Notes: generated by a model not told the origin, from the letters alone. A stretch of 64,000 bases of DNA from Nephrocerus scutellatus (GCA_947095585.1 OX352763.1:66949067-67013066); one strand, 5' to 3'. Counted from the stretch's first letter, positions 53,267-62,166 are shown. Translations and numbers: made by a program.

Positions 53267-54743
53267 CTCCCCCCTTACTACCGGTGAATGTGACCTTTGC
53301 TTCTCCTTGGCGACTGAGCTGTATTTTCACCCTTTTTCCACCGATGAATCGCTGGAACGACATTGATTTGCCTGGGACATGGTCTCTGCGTGCCTGCTCC
53401 ACTATGTCTTCGAGTTCCTCCTCCGGTGTTTCCGCTTCTCTGCGCCTCTTGTGTGCCCTGCACCCTCCGTCGCCTTGTTCGCCATCCTTAGTGTGGCTGA
53501 GGTCGTGTTTGTCGCTGGGGTTGATGCCTTGTCCGTGGTTGTTGCTGAGGTCGTTGCCAGATGGGTTGATGCCTTGTCCGTGGTTGTTGCTGAGGTCGTT
53601 GCCAGAGGGGTTGATGCCTTGTCCGTGGTTGTTGCTGAGGTCGTTGCCAGATGGGTTGATGCCTTGTCCGTGGTTGTTGCTGAGGTCGTTGCCAGAGGGG
53701 TTGATGCCTTGTCCGTGGTTGTTGCTGAGGTCGTTTCCAGATGGGTTGATGCCTTGTCCGTGGTTGTTGCTGAGGTCGTTGCCAGAGGGGTTGATGCCTT
53801 GTCCGTGGTTGTTGCTGAGGTCGTTTCCAGATGGGTTGATGCCTTGTCCGTGGTTGTTGCTGAGGTCGTTGCCAGAGGGGTTGGTGCCTTGTCCGTGGTT
53901 GTTGCTGGGGTCGTTGCCAGATGGGTTGTTTTGGGTGTGTTCGTTTGTCGACAGGAATCGAATGAGTGCCCTTATCTCCTCTCTCTTCTCACTTATAACC
54001 TCGTGTTGGAACCAGTCACTTCGGTCATCCGAGTATTCTCGCATAGGCTGTTCCAAGAAGGATTCCACGAACTGCAGAAGGTACACCCCACAATCCGTAG
54101 AATTTGGTTGTTGCGGGGTCCTGACGTGGAATGCAGGTACCGTTCTTTCGCCGAACTCGACTGGTGCTGCTTCGGGAAATTTTGCCACGAACTCTCGCCT
54201 GAGGTAGCCACGAATAATCTCGACCGCGTGGTTGCGCAGGTTGCTAGCCAACGAGTCGAAAACGAGGATAGCCGGCCGGCCACCTTTTTCCCGTATGGCG
54301 TCTCCTGGGTTGCAAATGATTATGAGGTACCAGTGTTTGTTCTCGTTCACCGGCACGATCACATGTGCTTTCCCGAAGATATCCAGCTTCCTTGTCCATC
54401 GGCGCACTCCGTCATGTCGTTCGGTCTCGCTTACCCCTCCACTGGCCAGTCGGGAATAGAAGAAGGTACTAAAAATATGTAGTCGGCTCCTATCCTCCTC
54501 TGAAAGTCGAAGATCGGCGACCCATCGAAGGTAGAAGTCGATGATGGCGTCGTTCAGGAACTTGCCTGGTCCCAACCTTCGGTACTCCTCCTTGCCGATA
54601 CAGATCCCGCCTTGTCCTTGGGGATACCGCACCGAGAAATCTTGGGCTTCTACTCTCTCTGGCACTTCCACAACATTTGGGGCCTCATCGATCCTGACTT
54701 GGTTGAATGCTGCGCTTACTTCCCAAATTGTTGTTTTCTCCAT
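53262..54743 (-). CDS. SENP6/7 (Ulp2)-type SUMO protease encoded by a retrotransposon (third ORF)
   Basis: 493 codons, ATG at 54743, stop at the LTR edge. Residues ~54-265 form a C48 cysteine protease domain: LGPGKFLNDAIIDFYLRWV, FSTFFYSRL, KLDIFGKAHVIVPVNENKHW (His137), LVFDSL (Asp163), PQQPNSTDCGVYLLQF (Gln212, Cys218) and WFQHEVISEKREEIR. His, Asp, Gln and Cys are all present, and the Gln-Cys spacing of six equals that of SENP enzymes. The FYLRWV, VPVNE-HWYL and DCGVYLLQFVES signatures point to the SENP6/7 branch, which removes SUMO chains. Then nine 15-residue repeats (about 273-407) and a tail with a basic KRRR (432-435). It begins 275 bp after the pol stop, in the place of env. No signal peptide or membrane segment. 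Likely a captured host gene; expression route (spliced RNA?) unknown. Confidence 0.93.
   Translation of the reverse strand: MEKTTIWEVSAAFNQVRIDEAPNVVEVPERVEAQDFSVRYPQGQGGICIGKEEYRRLGPGKFLNDAIIDFYLRWVADLRLSEEDRSRLHIFSTFFYSRLASGGVSETERHDGVRRWTRKLDIFGKAHVIVPVNENKHWYLIIICNPGDAIREKGGRPAILVFDSLASNLRNHAVEIIRGYLRREFVAKFPEAAPVEFGERTVPAFHVRTPQQPNSTDCGVYLLQFVESFLEQPMREYSDDRSDWFQHEVISEKREEIRALIRFLSTNEHTQNNPSGNDPSNNHGQGTNPSGNDLSNNHGQGINPSGNDLSNNHGQGINPSGNDLSNNHGQGINPSGNDLSNNHGQGINPSGNDLSNNHGQGINPSGNDLSNNHGQGINPSGNDLSNNHGQGINPSGNDLSNNHGQGINPSDKHDLSHTKDGEQGDGGCRAHKRRREAETPEEELEDIVEQARRDHVPGKSMSFQRFIGGKRVKIQLSRQGEAKVTFTGSKGGV
53267..53276 (-). promoter_or_regulatory. Polypurine tract of gypsy copy 3
   Basis: AAGGGGGGAG on the minus strand, directly before the LTR. 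It overlaps the last codons of the third ORF, whose TAA stop lies in the first bases of the LTR. Confidence 0.85.
53523..53930. repeat. 45-bp coding minisatellite, nine units, in the third ORF
   Basis: Nine exact-period 45-bp units (each with gccttgtccgtggttgttgc) encode NPSGNDLSNNHGQGI. Units alternate between two variants at their ends (ccagatggg and ccagagggg), so the true unit of growth seems to be a 90-bp pair. All plus-strand frames are open across it too; those are shadows. Confidence 0.93.
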
Positions 54744-55017
54744 TTAATTGTTTATTATTATATTTTGTTTAGTTGTTGTTTTCTTTTTTTCTTTCTTTGT
54801 AGTTTTAGTCACCGCACACGTCCGTTCACCACGAGACTATTAACTAGAATGATTTGTAATGCCAAATCGCTCGTTGACTAAAGATAGTTTCTTTCTCCTT
54901 CTTATATGTTGTGGAACTTCATTTCTGTGATCTTGGTGTGAAAATAGCGGTTCTCGTGATTCGGTGTGGAAATAGCGGTGCTTGTGGTTTGGTGTAGAAA
55001 TAGTGGTTCTTTCTTCT
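54744..55017 (-). other. Spacer between pol and the SUMO protease ORF
   Basis: No gene. Just after the pol stop there are three ~28-bp repeats of (a/c)accgctatttcacacc type (about 54937-55010). A purine-rich, A-rich leader precedes the ATG at 54743. A strong splice acceptor is not obvious. Confidence 0.55.
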
Positions 55018-58000
55018 TTATTTTTGGTTGCGTGCCTTACTAACCTTTTCCATGGCCTCGATCATACATTTCTTCTGTTCATGGTGGCTCGGCGGTATAT
55101 CGTGGTATATCTTCACGTCGCTGACATGAGCGGTTCGCTCCTTTCTTTCTCCTTCCTTGGTTAGCACTAGAATTACGGGTGATTTGAAGGATTCTATGCG
55201 GTATGGTCCTTCATACTTTGGTGCCAGTTTCGCGTTAAAGTTCTCGCTTGCTTTGGACAAATGATGTTGTCTCACCCAGACCATTTGTCCTATCGATGGA
55301 GCCCAGGGACGTCTTCGCAAGTTATAATGCCTTGCCTGGTCTTGCGCTGCCCGCTCCATATTATGCCGCACAATTTGGAACACCTCTTGCAGACGTGAAG
55401 CCTTGTTTGTCGGTGTCACTGTCGTTTTCATCGTTACTGTAGCGGGGGTTACTTCGTCGTACAAGGTTTTTGGGAGCCGTGGCTCGCGTCCTTGTAACAA
55501 GAATGCTGGGCTGAACCCGGTTGTTTCAGACTTCGCAGTGTTTATCGTCAACATTATTTCTGGAAGCTTCTCGTCCCAAAGCCGCTGATCGGCACCCAGG
55601 AGTTGTGCGATGATCATCTTGACTGTCCGGTTGGTCCTTTCTGTTGGGTTCTCTTGTGGCGTGTATGGTGCCGTGAATTGTTGCCGAATTCCCATTTCGC
55701 GCATAAATCGTTGGAAACCTCGAGCTGTGAATTGGGTTCCGTTATCGGTAACAAGAACCTTAGGTATGCCAAATCGCGCCAGAATACGTTCCCTGAATGC
55801 CTTTTGCACTCCTTCTGCTGTGGCTGTGCGTAGTGGTATCAGCTCTGTCCATTTGGAGAACTTGTCGAAGAAAACCAGTAGCATAGTGTTGCCATGTTTT
55901 GAACGAGGGAAGGGTCCCATGAAGTCTGCGCACAATATCGACCAAGGTTCTTCTGGTACTTGCGTCAGCATTTTTCCTGCTGGATGCTGCTGACCCGGCT
56001 TAAAGCGTTGGCAGACTTGGCATTTGTTGACGTGTCGCCGGATATCGCGAAACATCCCTGGCCAATAGTACCTGCCGCATACTCTCTCCGTCGTCTTCCG
56101 AACACCCATGTGTCCAGCTGTTGCATCGTCATGGTTCTCACGCATCACCCTGTCACGGCAATGGGTCGGCACACAGAGCTTCCATGGGGCACAATCGTCG
56201 TCGCCCGCTTGTCTGTGTATGTGACGGTACAGCTGTCCATTTTGCATTGCATAGTCCGGAAATTTCTCTGGTTTCTCTAGTGCTTCCGCTATCTTCCGCT
56301 TGATCCAGCCACATTCCTGTCGTTCGGGCGGAGTATCAGCCACCCGGGCGAATACTTCTAGGGGTTGTCGCGATAAAGCGTCAGCAATCACGTTCAGTTT
56401 GCCTCTGCGGTATTGGATATCGAAGCTGTATTGCTGTAGTTCCAATGCCCACCGTGCGATACGTCCTGCGGGGCTTTCGATCGAGTTGAGCCACTTCAGA
56501 GAAAGATGGTCCGTAATTACGCTGAACCTGTAACCTTCTAGGTAGGGCCTCATCTTCCTGATCCCCCATACGATCGCTAAGCATTCCTTCTCTGTTGGGG
56601 AGTAGTTGATTTCGGCTTTATTCAGGTGACGGCTGGCGTAGGCGATAACTTTTTCGTGGCCATTTACCTCTTGCGTAAGTACTGCCCCCAAACCATAGTC
56701 GCTGGCGTCTGTTTGTAGGGTGAACTTTTGGGTAAAGTCTGGGCATGCCAGTACCGGTGCCTCTGTGAGCCTCAATTTGAGCTTATCGAAAGCCTCTTGC
56801 TCTTGTTCTGTCCACTTCCAATGTTTTCCCTTCTTGAGCAGACGTGTGAGTGGGTGGACGACATTGGAAAATTCTGGTACGAAACGCCAGTACCACGAAG
56901 CGATTCCCAAGCAGCGGCGCAGCTCCCGAACGTTCTTTGGTGGTTGCAGTTCCCGTATGGCGGCTACTTTCTCCGGGTCTGTGTGAATCCCTTCTTCACT
57001 AACGACGTGTCCGAGGTATTTAAGCTCTTTTTTAAAGAATTCACACTTTTCTAGATTAATCTTGAGGTTTGCTGCTCGCAATCGCCGGAAAACTTCCCTC
57101 AGATTCTGCATGTGGTGCTCTAACGTATTTCCAACCACGATAATGTCGTCCAAATAGGCAAATGCGTGGGGTTCCATTTCCGAGCCAATAACCTGATCTA
57201 GCGCTCGTTGAAAGGTGGCGGGCGCTGAGTGTAGGCCAAATGGCATGACCCTCCATTGAAATAATCCACGACCCGGGACTGTGAACGCTGTGAACTGTTT
57301 GCTTCCTTCGTGCATCGGGATTTGCCAGTAACCATTTTTTAGGTCCAGACTGCTGATATAGTTTGCGTTCCTCAACTTGTCTAGGATGTGGTTGATTCTG
57401 GGTAGCGGGTATGCGTCTGGGACGGACTTGGAATTAAGCTGTCGGTAGTCGATGCAAAGCCTCCACTTTCCTGTCTTCTTTCGTACTAGCACAATAGGGG
57501 CGCTGTAGGGGCTGTGCGATGGCTCAATACATCCTTTACTCAATAGTTCGTCGACTTCCGCGTTGATTATTCCCTGCATTGCTGGATTCTTGGGAAAATA
57601 CCGTTGCTTAACGGGGCGATCATCAGACAATATGATTTTGTGGCTGGCTATGACTGTCGTTCCTTGTAACCTCTCAAACTTGGGCAATTCCTCATCTAAA
57701 AATGACTTGATTAACTCGCCTTCATCCTCTATGTTCCTGACCATGGTAAGCTTGGTGACTCCTTCCTGAAATCTGCTTCCACTGGTGTTATCTAACGAGA
57801 GTGATGAACCTCCGCAGCTCATGACAAGTCCAAGTTGAGCTAGACAGTCCATTCCCAGCAGCACGTCGTCTATCGCTCCTGGTAGTACTAGAAAAAAAGT
57901 TTGACATCGCGCGGTTCCTAATTTCACTTCGACATCAATGCAGTTGTGAATTTCCCTCGGGGTTCCGTCGGCCATACGTGCAATTATTTTCGTCGATCGT

Positions 58001-58233
58001 GGTTTGGTCTGGAACTGTCCCCGCTTTTTGATGAAATCCTCACTAGCAAAACTTCGTGTTGCCCCCGTGTCTATGGTTGCGATCGCCGGTGTACCGTTGA
58101 GGGTTACATGCGCGTATACCCGGCTCGCGTCTTGCTTGAGAAATCCTACTGTCTTCGAGGCATCGTTGTCCGAGGTCCGGATGTGCCCCGCTCGTTCCGG
58201 TCCCCTCTTGCGTTTCCCGCGTTTAACCTGCAA
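55018..58233 (-). CDS. pol: Pol polyprotein: protease, RT, RNase H, integrase
   Basis: 1071 codons without a break; it has no ATG at its start, in line with synthesis by -1 frameshifting from gag. Protease DTG at 55-57 (ATIDTGATRSF). RT: Asp297 in SSLDLKNGYWQ, FGLHSAPATFQRAL, and AYLDDIIVV (YLDD, 360-363). RNase H: Asp509 (LQTDASDYGLGAVLTQ), Glu550 and Asp575. Integrase: His701, His708, Cys738 and Cys741 zinc site; Asp770, Asp830 and Glu865 with D35E spacing (TDNGTQF ... PTERTNR). A GPY/F-like C-terminal part follows (KLAPKYEGPYRIESF). All catalytic residues are kept, so this copy could supply enzymes. Makes and integrates the element's cDNA inside the particle and nucleus. Confidence 0.95.
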   Translation of the reverse strand: MQVKRGKRKRGPERAGHIRTSDNDASKTVGFLKQDASRVYAHVTLNGTPAIATIDTGATRSFASEDFIKKRGQFQTKPRSTKIIARMADGTPREIHNCIDVEVKLGTARCQTFFLVLPGAIDDVLLGMDCLAQLGLVMSCGGSSLSLDNTSGSRFQEGVTKLTMVRNIEDEGELIKSFLDEELPKFERLQGTTVIASHKIILSDDRPVKQRYFPKNPAMQGIINAEVDELLSKGCIEPSHSPYSAPIVLVRKKTGKWRLCIDYRQLNSKSVPDAYPLPRINHILDKLRNANYISSLDLKNGYWQIPMHEGSKQFTAFTVPGRGLFQWRVMPFGLHSAPATFQRALDQVIGSEMEPHAFAYLDDIIVVGNTLEHHMQNLREVFRRLRAANLKINLEKCEFFKKELKYLGHVVSEEGIHTDPEKVAAIRELQPPKNVRELRRCLGIASWYWRFVPEFSNVVHPLTRLLKKGKHWKWTEQEQEAFDKLKLRLTEAPVLACPDFTQKFTLQTDASDYGLGAVLTQEVNGHEKVIAYASRHLNKAEINYSPTEKECLAIVWGIRKMRPYLEGYRFSVITDHLSLKWLNSIESPAGRIARWALELQQYSFDIQYRRGKLNVIADALSRQPLEVFARVADTPPERQECGWIKRKIAEALEKPEKFPDYAMQNGQLYRHIHRQAGDDDCAPWKLCVPTHCRDRVMRENHDDATAGHMGVRKTTERVCGRYYWPGMFRDIRRHVNKCQVCQRFKPGQQHPAGKMLTQVPEEPWSILCADFMGPFPRSKHGNTMLLVFFDKFSKWTELIPLRTATAEGVQKAFRERILARFGIPKVLVTDNGTQFTARGFQRFMREMGIRQQFTAPYTPQENPTERTNRTVKMIIAQLLGADQRLWDEKLPEIMLTINTAKSETTGFSPAFLLQGREPRLPKTLYDEVTPATVTMKTTVTPTNKASRLQEVFQIVRHNMERAAQDQARHYNLRRRPWAPSIGQMVWVRQHHLSKASENFNAKLAPKYEGPYRIESFKSPVILVLTKEGERKERTAHVSDVKIYHDIPPSHHEQKKCMIEAMEKVSKARNQK

Positions 58234-59308
58234 CAGTCTTTAGTGCGAACATTTCTCCGGCCACATTCCCAGCAAAAAAGTCGCGTCTCGAATCTGCAAC
58301 CTCTGTGGAAATGCCCCTGTTGGCCACATCGGCGGCATGCCGTTCGTGGGTCAGTGAGAAACTCGGCGTCTGGTGTAATTCCACAGTGTATCGGCTGTGG
58401 GCTGCGTCTGTGTGTGACCGCAACCGGGTCTTTGTTTCCCCGAATCCTCTCGAAGTCCTCGGCCATTTCTATCAGCTCCTCCAGGTGATGGAAATCTCTA
58501 CGGCGTATGTATAGCTGGTACTCCTGCAGGGCGTTCTCGAATATGCGATCTAGCCGTTGTTCCTCGGTGTAGTTGGCGTGACGCATCAGTGTTTGGAGGG
58601 CGAGGACGAAGTCTTTGAAACACTCGCGAGGTTTTTGGTGCCGTTGTCGGATGTCGTCTTCTAATCGTTCTAGATAACGGTTCGGGAGAAAGAATTTCAT
58701 AAAGTCCCTTTTGAAATCGCTCCATCGCTGCCACTGTCGGTTGTTGTTCCTGTACCAAGCAAGCGCACGATCGCGTAACAGCTCAGGCATTGTTCGAGGC
58801 AAGAAGTCCTTTTCCAGATTATAAACATCAGCCAGCTCCTCCACGCGTTCAACAAATGCGAGCGATTCCTTTCCGCCGTCGAATTTTACTGACCACTTTC
58901 TCACTTGGTCGATGAGTGCAGGGTATTGGGATGTACGTTCATTCGAAATAACTTTTGTTTGACTCTCTCTGGATGGCTTTGGTACTCCTAAGCACGCTGG
59001 TCCCGTTAGCGGTGGGATTGGCGATGTACGTTCGTTTGGGGCGATTTTTAGCTGACTCTCCCTGGATGACTTTGGAATTTCTAGGCACGCTGGTCCCGTT
59101 AGCGGTGGGGTCGGCGAAGTTCGCGCATAACGTACCTCTAGTCCCTTCAGGCGGGCTATCTGATCTTCAGTGAGGCTTTCACTGTTGATGAGAGACGAAA
59201 ACCGTTTACGCAATTCCTCAACTGTACCACTTGCTTCCAAGCCGAATTCTTCCGCGAGTAACGAAAGTTCTCCCTTTTCAACTCGTAGACCCAACTTGTT
59301 TTTACCAT
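58146..59308 (-). CDS. gag: Gag of gypsy copy 3 (N-terminal one-base shift)
   Basis: The only good ATG is at 59308 (MVKTSWVYELK), matching the start in copies 1 and 2. The rest of Gag lies in another frame from about 59279 (KGELSLLAEEFGLEASG), so one base seems lost in the AAAAGGG run at 59272-59279. Features: SAP-like helix pair at the N-terminus, a 31-32-residue duplication (SPTPPLTGPACL... and SPIPPLTGPACL...), capsid-like part (KFDGGKESLAFVERVEEL, LLRDRALAWYRNNN), zinc knuckle CRRCGQQGHFHRGC and a degenerate second one (CWECGRRNVRTKDC, His replaced). It overlaps pol in the -1 frame. Forms the particle and binds RNA. Confidence 0.85.
58172..58218 (-). promoter_or_regulatory. -1 ribosomal frameshift signal between gag and pol
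   Basis: On the minus strand a GGGAAAC heptamer (58212-58218) is in the gag frame as G GGA AAC, the classical slippery form. Then a 6-nt spacer (58206-58211) and a stem-loop: GGGGACCGGA (58196-58205) pairs with TCCGGACCTC (58172-58181), 5 bp plus one mismatch plus 4 bp (one G-U), loop 14 nt. A slip here puts ribosomes exactly in the pol frame. Not tested experimentally. Confidence 0.85.
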
Positions 59309-59465
59309 TTTGGGATACTCTCTGCTAGATTTTCCTGAAGTTTTACACCCTCTTCCGTCGAATTATTATTACTTTTTTTTTTCTGATTATACTGCCTATT
59401 ATTAAGTTATATGTTATTTTTGTTTTTGTAAAACTTGACTCGGTTTTTTTTTTTTCTTTAACGGG
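59309..59465 (-). other. Leader between primer site and gag, gypsy copy 3
   Basis: 157 bp of A-rich non-coding DNA on the minus strand. It would hold the packaging signal and any splice donor, but no clear donor was seen. Confidence 0.5.
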
Positions 59466-59483
59466 GTCCCTGTTCGGGCGCCA
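59466..59483 (-). promoter_or_regulatory. Primer binding site, gypsy copy 3
   Basis: TGGCGCCCGAACAGGGAC on the minus strand, the canonical site complementary to the 3' end of tRNA-Lys(UUU). Two bases from the LTR end. Confidence 0.9.
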
Positions 59484-59485
59484 GT

Positions 59486-61066
59486 TGTAACGCGGTAAAT
59501 GCCGGGGTACGCTCGCCGGCGTCCAGGGTCGTTTGCCTATTAACTAATAAGCCGTTGTTTTCGTTACAAAATTTTTCTTTATTGACTCCGTAAAATTTGG
59601 TTGAATATTTAGATTATAATGATTAAATTGATCTCCTTTTTGATTTGATTTACTTTGTTTTGCCTGGTTTCGCTTTGGGGTTTCTCCTTGTTCTTCTGCC
59701 GTCTTCTCCTTGTTCTTCTGCCGTCACACCTAGTTTTGCTTCGGGGTTTCTCCTTGTCGTTCGTTGGCCGCTGACTCGGGTCTCGTAATGACGTGGTACT
59801 GGCAAGAACTTTGATTCGCACTTCAGGCGCCTTTAAGGGGAATTGGTCCCTACGGGATTTAGTCGGAAGGAGCAGGTCTTTCACCACTCGCTTCCTGCTA
59901 AATGGGAAAACTAGGCCCTACGAGGGATCGAAACTCAAGATGGAGTCCTATAAGGCCCGCCAGAGTCCTGAGTTCGAAGGGTTTCTGCCTAGCAGAGGGG
60001 AATCTCTCCCTATCGAGGTTTTCAAAGTCTCGAGATGGAGTCCTATAAGGCCCGCCAGAGTCTCAAGACAAAGAAAGGGGTTTCTGAACTAGATTTAATA
60101 GGGAGAAGCAGATCTTTCACTGTTCGCTCTCTACTAAATGGGAAAACTCGGCCCTACGAGAGATCGAAACTCAAGATGGAGTCCTATAAGGCCCGCCAGA
60201 GTCCAGAGTTCGAAAGGTTTCTATCTAGCAAAGGGGAATCTCTCCCTATCGAGGTTTTCAAAGTCTCGAGATGGAGTCCTATAAGGCCCGCCAGAGTCTC
60301 GAGACAAAGAAAGGGGATTCTAGACTAGCACTACTATTGGAAAATTTGGCTCACCTGATTCCAGCGCCGACCAACGTTAATTGTCCTGTACCACGCCTTT
60401 AAAATTCCTCCGTCATTAGCTTCGTGGGTAGTTCTCATTTAATTATGTTGTTCGGGTGTCTCGCTTGCGGTGAATGTCCGGTAGTTGTCGATGCGGCTGA
60501 TATCTCCTCAAGGAGTTTAAATTTTTCACTGTTCACTTACCGTCTCTGGTGTCCCACTGTTGAAGTGAACAGTCTCACTGATGCAGACAAAAAGAGACCA
60601 ATTCTTCATGTGTTTCACCTTTTATAACCTTTGCCTCTAGGTTGGCTTTGCATCTTTGTGGGCTTGTGGCGTTGTAGTTCTCTCATCTCTCTCGTGTTGT
60701 TGGTGGTTTTCTCTTGTAACAGACCGCTTGGGTTTTTTCCATTTGGCATTTGCTCACCTCCGTTACTTCGTACATACTTGTTTGCATGCACGTGTTGTGT
60801 TGCTACGCTGTGTTTATTTGCATGCAGGCGCTGTGTTGCCATGCTGTATTCGTTTGCATGCATGCTTTGGTTAGCGCTTGTTGATTTTTTTCCTTCGTGC
60901 GTGCGTGCCCTGCTGTACTTGTTTGTACGCACGTGTTGTGTTGCTACGCTGGGCTTTTTGCATGTATTTTATCTCCGTGCGTGCACAGTGAGTGTAACGA
61001 AATTGTTGTTAGTGCGTGCAGTGGGTTGTTAGACGAAAATTGGTTATTAAAATTTTCGTCGTTACA
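59486..61066 (-). repeat. 5' LTR of gypsy copy 3
   Basis: 1581 bp, same as 51686-53266 but for about four bases. TATA box at 60618-60629. The repeat units have the same number as in the 3' LTR, unlike copies 1 and 2. Confidence 0.95.
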
Positions 61067-61345
61067 ACCTTAAAGTTAAGGCTAGCATTTCTTCAGATGG
61101 TATCGCTAACCTCATGTTCGTATCTTGTCGCAAAATTCCACCTTTTACCTTCCATAGTAATTCTTCAAACGGTTCTTTCGACATACGGTAATAATTGAAA
61201 AAAATTTCAGGAAATTCCTTCAATTTAGGATGCCTCAAATAAAGATGACCGGTAAAATGTCTTTCGTTGTTTAGTGGATGTACCAAAAATTGTCTTTGCT
61301 TTCTTTCGTGTTTTATTCTTTTTGCAACACAGTATAAAAAAAAGC
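61067..61345 (-). pseudogene. PIF/Harbinger transposase N-terminal exon
   Basis: Reads QFLVHPLNNERHFTGHLYLR, FFNYYRMSKEPFEELLWKV and RQDTNMRLAIPSEEMLALTL, the conserved start of Harbinger (HARBI1-like) transposases up to the ALTLR motif. It then meets the gypsy element. Read across the insertion the frame meets TAA at once, but AG|GTAAAT there is a fair splice donor. The catalytic DDE part is not seen in the window. It could be an old transposon or a domesticated gene piece. Confidence 0.75.
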
Positions 61346-61624
61346 CCAAAATATTAAAATTTTTCATGTAAATTCTATAAAAGAAGATACTTATGATATT
61401 TACAAATAGTCTTGTCCATCGGAGATACACATGTGTATATAATTTGAAGAAAATCGAGTAATTTTTGTATAAAATTTGTAAAACCCCGATGCCGAAGGGC
61501 CCAGAATTTGAATAGAAAGTGTTGTCATGGGAGATACACATACAAAGTGCAAAGTTTCAATAAAATCGGGCTTTAGGAAGTGGGTTAAAAATTGATCACA
61601 AGATTTGGTGAGCCTGTCACGCTA
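61346..61624. other. AT-rich DNA between Harbinger exon and errantivirus LTR
   Basis: The transposase frame stays open to 61541 but without recognisable motif. gagatacacat occurs at 61420 and 61531 in similar context (about 110 bp apart). No gene seen. Confidence 0.4.
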
Positions 61625-62149
61625 AGTTAATATAGAGAATTTAATAAAACATTATTTTGAACTGTATCCATCTTGAATAACCAAACTAAACTGACAGCAA
61701 ATATGCTGTCAAGCGGTCAAAATGCAGCTTGTGTGACAAAAACGAAATTGATTCCGGGGCGCGAGTTATGTACTTATATGGTGGAAGTCAACCGTAGGAG
61801 TTCATAACCTCGACCTCAAACATTCAACTTGCACCAAGAATGCACGTGTAACTACTGCGAAGCAGCGGAAAAGCTTGTTAAGCATTCTTAATAATATGTA
61901 ACCTGCGAAGCAGCGGATATGCTAAGCATTCTTAATAATATGTAGCCACTGAAAGACGCGGAAATACTTATTAAGCATTTTATAATTATTGTTCAACTTA
62001 TTTGTAAATTTCAGGTAAAGTCTGATGGCAGTCTGGTTTTAACTTTCCACAAGAATAAAAGTATTAACAGAAGATAATTCGGAAGTTTTCTTTTGTATCT
62101 TTTCTTTTTTTTCTAAATTAAATTTAAAAGGCTTGTACAAGAGTACATT
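61625..62149 (+). repeat. 5' LTR of an errantivirus (plus strand)
   Basis: Starts AGTTAATATAG and ends just before the primer site at 62152. It holds about three ~60-bp repeats (gcgaagcagcgga ... taagcattcttaataatatg, 61857-61990). Ends were set from the AGTT start and the primer site; no second LTR in the window. Confidence 0.65.
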
Positions 62150-62151
62150 TC

Positions 62152-62166
62152 TGGCGCAGTCGGTAG
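62152..62166 (+). promoter_or_regulatory. Primer binding site, errantivirus
   Basis: TGGCGCAGTCGGTAG, the tRNA-Ser-type site typical of gypsy/17.6/297 elements. It fixes the plus-strand direction of the gag that follows. Confidence 0.85.

Larger units (their letters stand above)
51686..61066 (-). mobile_element. Young, near-complete Ty3/gypsy element with a SUMO protease ORF (copy 3)
   Basis: 9381 bp, minus strand. LTRs 51686-53266 and 59486-61066, both 1581 bp, with only about four differences seen by eye. Target duplication ACCT at 51682-51685 and 61067-61070. Order: LTR, tRNA-Lys primer site, gag, -1 frameshift signal, pol (protease, RT, RNase H, integrase), a SENP/Ulp-type protease ORF, purine tract, LTR. 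Only the start of gag looks damaged (one-base shift). LTR ends, primer and Gag are related to copies 1 and 2 in the window. An Osvaldo/Ulysses-like clade is plausible. Confidence 0.95.

Noticed and set aside
53284..54482. Plus-strand frames of 307 and 367 codons
   Set aside because: Antisense shadows of the SUMO protease ORF, kept open by the 45-bp repeat.
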